Assembly (NCBI GenBank): GCA_030704615.1
Contig: CM060731.1
Location: 67,686,756 to 67,746,755, forward strand
Source of the DNA: Takakia lepidozioides
Taxonomy: Eukaryota > Streptophyta > Takakiopsida > Takakiales > Takakiaceae
Direction: 5' to 3'
Length of the DNA stretch: 60,000 nt
The notes under the pieces: model-generated
What the model was told of the DNA's origin: nothing
The model's input: the letters and a program-made list of their open reading frames with translations, nothing else
The model's database searches: none
In this document: piece after piece, positions 54,901-60,000 of the stretch
Layout of the letters: every line of letters starts with the position of its first letter
Position numbering within the stretch: the first letter of the stretch is position 1
Made by a program: the position numbers and the translations under genes

Positions 54901-57900
54901 ATGCCTTCCTCGCCCCCGTTGCAGCTGCCAGCTGCTTTTGTACTCCACTGCATCCACTCACACATTCCCCATAGGACTTATGTGACTGAACTTCACATAT
55001 CCAGTAAATGAACTGAATCTGCTACTTTGGAACCAACAACTGCTCTGTACGCTAGCAGACCGTTCATCTTACCTGTAGAGAAGGTCCAAGACGAGCGGTA
55101 CACTCACGAAGTAATCAGGTGGGTACAACACCAAGTCCACCTGCATTGTCACAGACTTCCTCAGCTCAGGCTTTCAATGGCATGGCACTGGATTCATCAG
55201 CTCTCCCTTCTCACTTGAGGAGGAAAGACAAGAGGGCATCCAGAAGCTCACATATGTGGTGTACCTTCATTGTCTTCACATTGGTATACACATGATTGAT
55301 GCCACGGGAGAGAGAAAAGTACTCCAATGAGCGTTCATACATGTGCCAAGGAGGTAGAAGGCTAAGAAACCTGTCGCCAGGAGCTGGCTGTATTACTGAC
55401 CAGAGATTAATCACCTGCTTGATACACATAAATGAGACAGAAGAACCAGTCAGCCACATTACCGGATAACACTGTGTACTTGCCTCAGTGCCAACCACAC
55501 TCATGGCCACCCAAGCTAATTCTAGAATGTCATTAAGTTTCTCTTGGTGTGTATAACCGCTCTCTGTGGTCAGAAGAAGTGCTCTGCTGTGCATGCAATA
55601 GTCCTGGAAAAATTGGTTAATCCTGAAGCTTCAAATTCTCCAATCCAGATTTCATTTTACCGTGATGAAATAAGCAATGGGCAATTTTAGAGTATGTGAA
55701 AAAATTCCCACTTTGATCGAATGAATTAGTGAAAGGCACAATGATCAGACAGGGGACCTGATGGAGGAGGTTGGAATGGGTGAGCATGACCCCTTTGGGA
55801 TTGCCAGTGGTGCCGCTTGTATACACTAGTGTTGCCACGTCATCAGACTGTATCACATCATAGTGCATTGTCTCACCTGGCAACATCCATATGACATGAC
55901 AAAATCCAACGGTTCTTCAAGACCCAGCACCAAAGCCTTTCTCAATTTCACAAATAGAAAAGGACAAGTCCTGTGCTAATCTGGATACTACCCTTATTCC
56001 TCCCACATATTATACACACCAACTGGGATGAGGTGGAGAGGGAAAGAAAAAAGGAACAAAGAAGAGCGCAAAAAGAAGGAATTTTTTTTATGATATCCCC
56101 TAGAGTTCAAAAGACTACTACAACTTACGCCAATGGAAAAAGACAGACCTGAGCTGATGGCAGCAGACAGAGCCTGACGGCTTGTGTGCCCAATTGCTAA
56201 CAATTCATCATAAGTATAGATGGGAATGTGTTTCATCAAGTCATTGCACAGAGAGGACTTGGCCCCCCACAGCAGCACCACAAATTTGATATTGAAATTA
56301 GTCTTCAGATGTGGGGCCAGCTTGTTAAAAAGCTCTGCATTATCAATAACCAGTGCCGCGCTGCACAGTAATAGCCAACACTCTCACTTCTCAGGAGATC
56401 TTTTGTCCTAGCCTTATATTTCAAGTGGGGCTCGCCCAATATCAAACATCATGGAGAAAAAAAATCGAAACATATCATGCACATACTGAAATGGACACCA
56501 TATACTGCCTTCACATGTAAGAAAATCCCAAAACAAGAACCCAGAACAACGAGAGAAGAACGAAAGATGAGCTACGTACAGCGTCAAGGAAAAAAATGAG
56601 AGAGGCAGAAGATAGTTGAAAGCAGGGAGCAGATATAAAAGGAGAATGAGAGTCTGTGAAGAGGACAGAAAAAGCAACCTATCAGAGTGTGAGTAGATGT
56701 GAAGGAGCTCCTCCGCAGATGACCTTGACCCTCTCACAGCATCCACTGCACCTGCCGCCATTATGCCTGTCATGCAACATGTATAGGCAGTCAGATGACC
56801 CTAAATGCAGATTGGTGACCAGATCCACAATCTCTCTGGCAGCTCACTTGCATGAAGCACTTCATTTTTGGGCGCTGATAGTGCTTTTTGATGTGATCTT
56901 TCTTATTACTCTACTTTGTGCCATGGGCCCTCATGGCTCCCTATGGAGATTACTAGTTCCATTCTGTTGTTCTCTCGTGTTCCGCTCAGTTTGAGCAGGG
57001 TCAATGGCCACAAGGCTATGGCAAACAACGTCTTATGAGTACATTCTCTCTTTTTCTGTTCGTGTGGGAAAAGGGCCAAGAGTTGTCTGGGTACATGTGC
57101 AGAGCAGTCACAGGTAAAACCAAGTGCACAGAATAAGGGTAGAAAATTGAAGGAAAAGGGTCGGTTGGCTCAGGCGAACTGCACACCTTGGTCCGAAATC
57201 AGCCACCGGTGCGAATTGTCAGCAAAGAGAGCAACAGTCTGCTCCGGTTGAATCCCAGAAACTCGAAGCCCCTCAGCAAAGTCTAGGATGGCTTGCTCCA
57301 GCTGCAACCCGAAACAAGCAGAAGGTCACCTCCAGGAATATACACTTGACTACAACATCACATTTCATAGCTCGTTCGGCACTAGAGGCCCGAAACTGAG
57401 TGATCACACCTGCTATACCCCAACATTGAGCTCTTTCCACACCTATGACACCAGTTCCAGAATCTGAACTGTGGCCCTTAGAGGGCTGGAATTATGGGAC
57501 GGGCGCACATCGAATTGATTTATGGTGACCTCGGAGCTTCCTTGAGAAAATCCAAAAGATCAAGAAAAGTCATGCAAGCCCTTTCCAATGGTAGCAGTTG
57601 TACTCCTGCATCTTAGTACGTTCTCTGTAAGTGTGAAGAGTCACATTAAACAGAAAGAAAAGAAAAATATCACGTCCACCTGCAAAGATACTCGTTTCAG
57701 GAAGGCACGGATGCAAGAGGAACGAGACGAGGGGAAACCAACCTGATTGAAAGTCATTTGGGAGGGCGGGTGGTGGTGTGGATCAACCAATGCCACACGG
57801 TCCCCGTATTTAAGAGCTGATGTCCTCCAAATGTCAGGAACTACCCTCCATTGCGCGTCTCCTGCCTCACTACCAGCACCCTCTAGGAGCGAGGGTGCAC

Positions 57901-58868
57901 ACTTCCTCTTTCCTTCAACATACTGTTGAGTCTGCATGATTCAAGCCTTTCTTCAGCTGTAATTCATGACAGAAGATCTCTGCAGCCACTTCGAGGTTTT
58001 CTGTTGGGTGGAGTACACCCCTAAATGCAGTACATCATTGCACATGTAACCAGGACAACCAGCACTCAGTAGCATGAATAGGATAACAAGCTCCAAAATA
58101 AGTCAGTTTCAAAGTTTGGATTTCCTGGTGCAGTCGCATTTTGTCTCTCCATAGGTAAAAATGCAAAGGTAGAGCGCCACAAATTGAGTGCTAACTAGTG
58201 CATGCAAATAACAACCTCCTTTAACATTCTCTACATTTAATGGTCTTCTTCTCTGGAAATGATGTCTACTGGTGAGAACAAGAAAACTTTGTGAAGCCAT
58301 GGTTGAATGCTCACCAGATGTATCCCACAATCTACTAAGTATCAGACCTTTGAACCATTCCCTTTCAAATTCAAACTCCAGATATCATACGAAAGTTGTC
58401 AATGAGTTGATCACCTACAACCAACCTCTACAAGGAATTCCAGTGTGCAGATGCTGCTGGTACCGACAAACAATAGACCCGAATTTCCAAGTTCAGTGAC
58501 TAGACTCCTTTATCCAAATTATCAGATTCCACCTTCACTTGCATACCAGGAAATTATCAGGAACTCAACTACCCAGTGCTTCCATTTGGTTCAAACCTTG
58601 CGAGAAAACCCAAACCGACGATTCAAAGGCTCCCAGCACATTTTACCTCGAGCGCACACCGCATAGTGCCTAGCTGCAGAGGCCACCAGCACTGTCGAGA
58701 CAATTTCTGTGACCCAAACTCCCACTCACTACTTCTACGACTACCCAATGAAACCCACGTACTCCCTCGCCCAGAAATCCCCGCACGCTGTACACATGCC
58801 TGCCATCGTACAGGATAGCAGAGCTCCATCGCCATCACCTGCTTGCTCAACTGACCAAATGCTGGCAT
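48941..58868 (-). CDS. AAE15-like: Plastid-type long-chain acyl-activating enzyme (AAE15/16-like acyl-ACP synthetase)
   Basis: Eighteen exons with GT-AG borders in consistent phase give 747 residues: 58868-58647, 57931-57743, 57301-57187, 56766-56679, 56360-56149, 55876-55758, 55414-55265, 55140-55073, 54947-54842, 54656-54495, 54284-54231, 54122-54042, 53590-53453, 53036-52877, 50692-50613, 49881-49736, 49477-49417 and 49033-48941. The enzyme adenylates a fatty acid and transfers it to a thiol carrier. Plant AAE15/16 reactivate free fatty acids on plastid acyl carrier protein. Motifs are [19 protein letters not shown] in exon 2, AMP-binding [11 protein letters not shown] at about residues 294-304, [10 protein letters not shown] at about 502-511, GWLDTGDLG at about 581-589, [17 protein letters not shown] across exons 14/15, and TPTMKVRRD with the C-terminal catalytic Lys near 728. 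The first 70 residues are Arg/Ser-rich, plausible as a transit peptide. The ATG at 58868 is the first in frame in exon 1. No stop or frameshift is present. Confidence 0.93.
50843..52858 (-). mobile_element. 5'-truncated LINE in intron 14 of the acyl-activating enzyme gene
   Basis: Minus-strand frames read [68 protein letters not shown] and MFADDFAG. C-terminally there is a [20 protein letters not shown] zinc-knuckle block. One TGA after QAGFR and two frame changes near 51800-51700 inactivate it. A 12-bp duplication, CCAGAAGATAGA, lies at 50831-50842 and at 52859-52870, with an extra tandem copy at 52847-52858. The 3' end (CAACGTCTTATGAGTAC) has no poly(A). It is a different clade from the LINE pieces at 2.3 and 46 kb: FADD instead of YADD, plus the zinc block. 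Confidence 0.9.
56900..57045 (+). mobile_element. LINE 3'-end fragment in intron 3
   Basis: The plus-strand sequence GGTCAATGGCCACAAGGC, then GGCAAACAACGTCTTATGAG and TAC, matches the 3' end of the LINE in intron 14, in the opposite orientation. Only the tail is clearly alignable; the left border is approximate. Confidence 0.7.
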
Positions 58869-60000
58869 ACCCAAGTCTGAAATCACTGAAATCTCTCTCC
58901 TTCAATGCAAATGCAGACAATCCCCACTTACGCGCAGCCACCCTCGCCACCTTCTCACGCCTGTCTCTCTCACAAAGTTCCTTCCTTTATTATCTCTCGC
59001 TCATGAAACCTTCCAAGTGTGAATCCGAGTCATCGCCTCTCTCCCCCGTTTTGCCGCGTTACATCCTCCATGTCACCCATCTGTCACTCTGCCTCCCGAG
59101 ATGTAACCTAGACGGAACCCCACTCATTTCTCTTGTTCCCTTCATCCCCCTTATTACTAAAACACATCTGGGTTTGTTGAGATCCAAGTGGGAGATTAGG
59201 CAGTTTTACAAAGGAGGCCTCCTCCTTAATTGAGCCATTGACCTCGGATGTCTAATGATTGAGCTTGAGGAGGGCGGTCCTGAAGTGCATTGACCTTGTG
59301 GTTGGTAGGTGGGGGCGGTTGGAGTGAAGAGCATGACACTTAAGTTCCATGGTGGGGCGGTCGACAAGAATGACAACCCTTTTCACGTGTTGGTTTTTGT
59401 GTCGGGCTACCGCTTCGGGCCATGGCAGCACTTGGGAATATGGCGTCCGTTTGACTACGTTCATTGCGGGCAGGCAGCAGTTGACTTGATAATATTATAG
59501 TGGGTTGGTGGGACCACCGAGCGCCGAGCAGCCTTGTTTAGCCTCAATCTGCCACGTCCACCGTGTGCCAGTGGGTCTCAGTGGGCCCAACGTATTCCCC
59601 ACTTGTTTGGAACCCTACTCACATGAAGTAAAGTAAAGTAAAGTAAAGTAACCAAGTGACCTTAACCGTATATCATGAAAGTTTTTAGTTCCCAAGTAGG
59701 CAGATGTTACACACATTTCTTTATTGACCCTGCCAGACAGGGTCACTTTGAATTTGCAGGTAGACCTAATTTTTGCAGATCTAATCTGATGGGGCCAACT
59801 CCTGAAGCTTTAATGACAAGGGATTTGCCTCGAGTATGATGAAAAAAAAAAAAAAAAAAAAAGCTTCTACCTACAAAAAATATCTTAGATCTCTCATTTA
59901 CGTTTTGGGGCCTGAAAAGGACTTGTTGACCGCTGACGTGGCAGGTAAACAAGCCCAAAACAGATTACACTCCAAAGGCCATTTTTGGCATAAAATTAGC
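58869..60000. other. Upstream flank of the acyl-activating enzyme gene
   Basis: Presumed 5' UTR and promoter of the minus-strand gene. Pyrimidine-rich plus-strand stretches (58900-59130) would be purine-rich leader on the transcript. I see no certain TATA box. Simple repeats are (AAAGT)n at about 59627-59650 and an A tract at about 59840-59862. The long plus-strand frame 58709-59233 lacks any motif. Confidence 0.4.

Noticed and set aside
58709-59233. 174-codon plus-strand open frame
   Set aside because: It overlaps exon 1 and the leader of the minus-strand acyl-activating enzyme gene and has no recognisable motif.

Overview
The window reads as land-plant nuclear DNA from a large, repeat-rich, low-gene-density genome. 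Introns have plant GT-AG borders, the one intact host gene is an 18-exon plastid-type acyl-activating enzyme, and two decayed diterpene synthase copies retain both class II (DxDD) and class I (PSVVPRxCK) parts. Such bifunctional CPS/KS enzymes are typical of bryophytes, lycophytes and other seed-free plants, so a seed-free plant is my best guess; no species can be read from the sequence.

Layout. 1-13.7 kb: intergenic DNA with a MITE, a LINE remnant, two copies of a tRNA-derived SINE, a tandem repeat family (CTAGGGTAGCC), a decayed pogo/Tigger-like transposon split by a mini-CACTA element and a palindromic minisatellite, and foldback elements. 14-25.3 kb: two related diterpene synthase pseudogenes in the same orientation, separated by repeats, a third SINE and a fragment of a CACTA TNPA-like gene. 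25.3-31.8 kb: a SWIM zinc-finger transposon end abutting a CACTA element with a broken DUF4218/DUF4216 transposase gene, an apparently intact TNPA-like gene and a GC-rich subterminal region ending in a CACTA terminus. 31.8-45.3 kb: a Ty3/gypsy element on the minus strand carrying two insertions: a 7.66-kb transposon flanked by a 9-bp target duplication (32295-39958) and a 944-bp element with 4-bp duplications (40962-41905). 46-48.9 kb: LINE, SINE and repeat debris. 48.9-58.9 kb: the intact acyl-activating enzyme gene on the minus strand, with a LINE in intron 14 and a LINE tail in intron 3. 58.9-60 kb: its upstream flank.

The most unusual object is the 7.66-kb transposon. It carries a nine-exon gene encoding a ParB-like DGNHR domain followed by a class-beta N6/N4-type DNA methyltransferase. 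Just upstream of that gene, between it and the divergent SWIM-transposase remnant, lies an array of seven near-perfect 36-38-bp palindromes. A ParB-like domain, a DNA methyltransferase and a palindrome array inside one mobile element suggest a self-marking or self-recognition system; that function is inference. The gene copy has two small frame breaks in its N-terminal half, while its methyltransferase exons are open and splice in phase.
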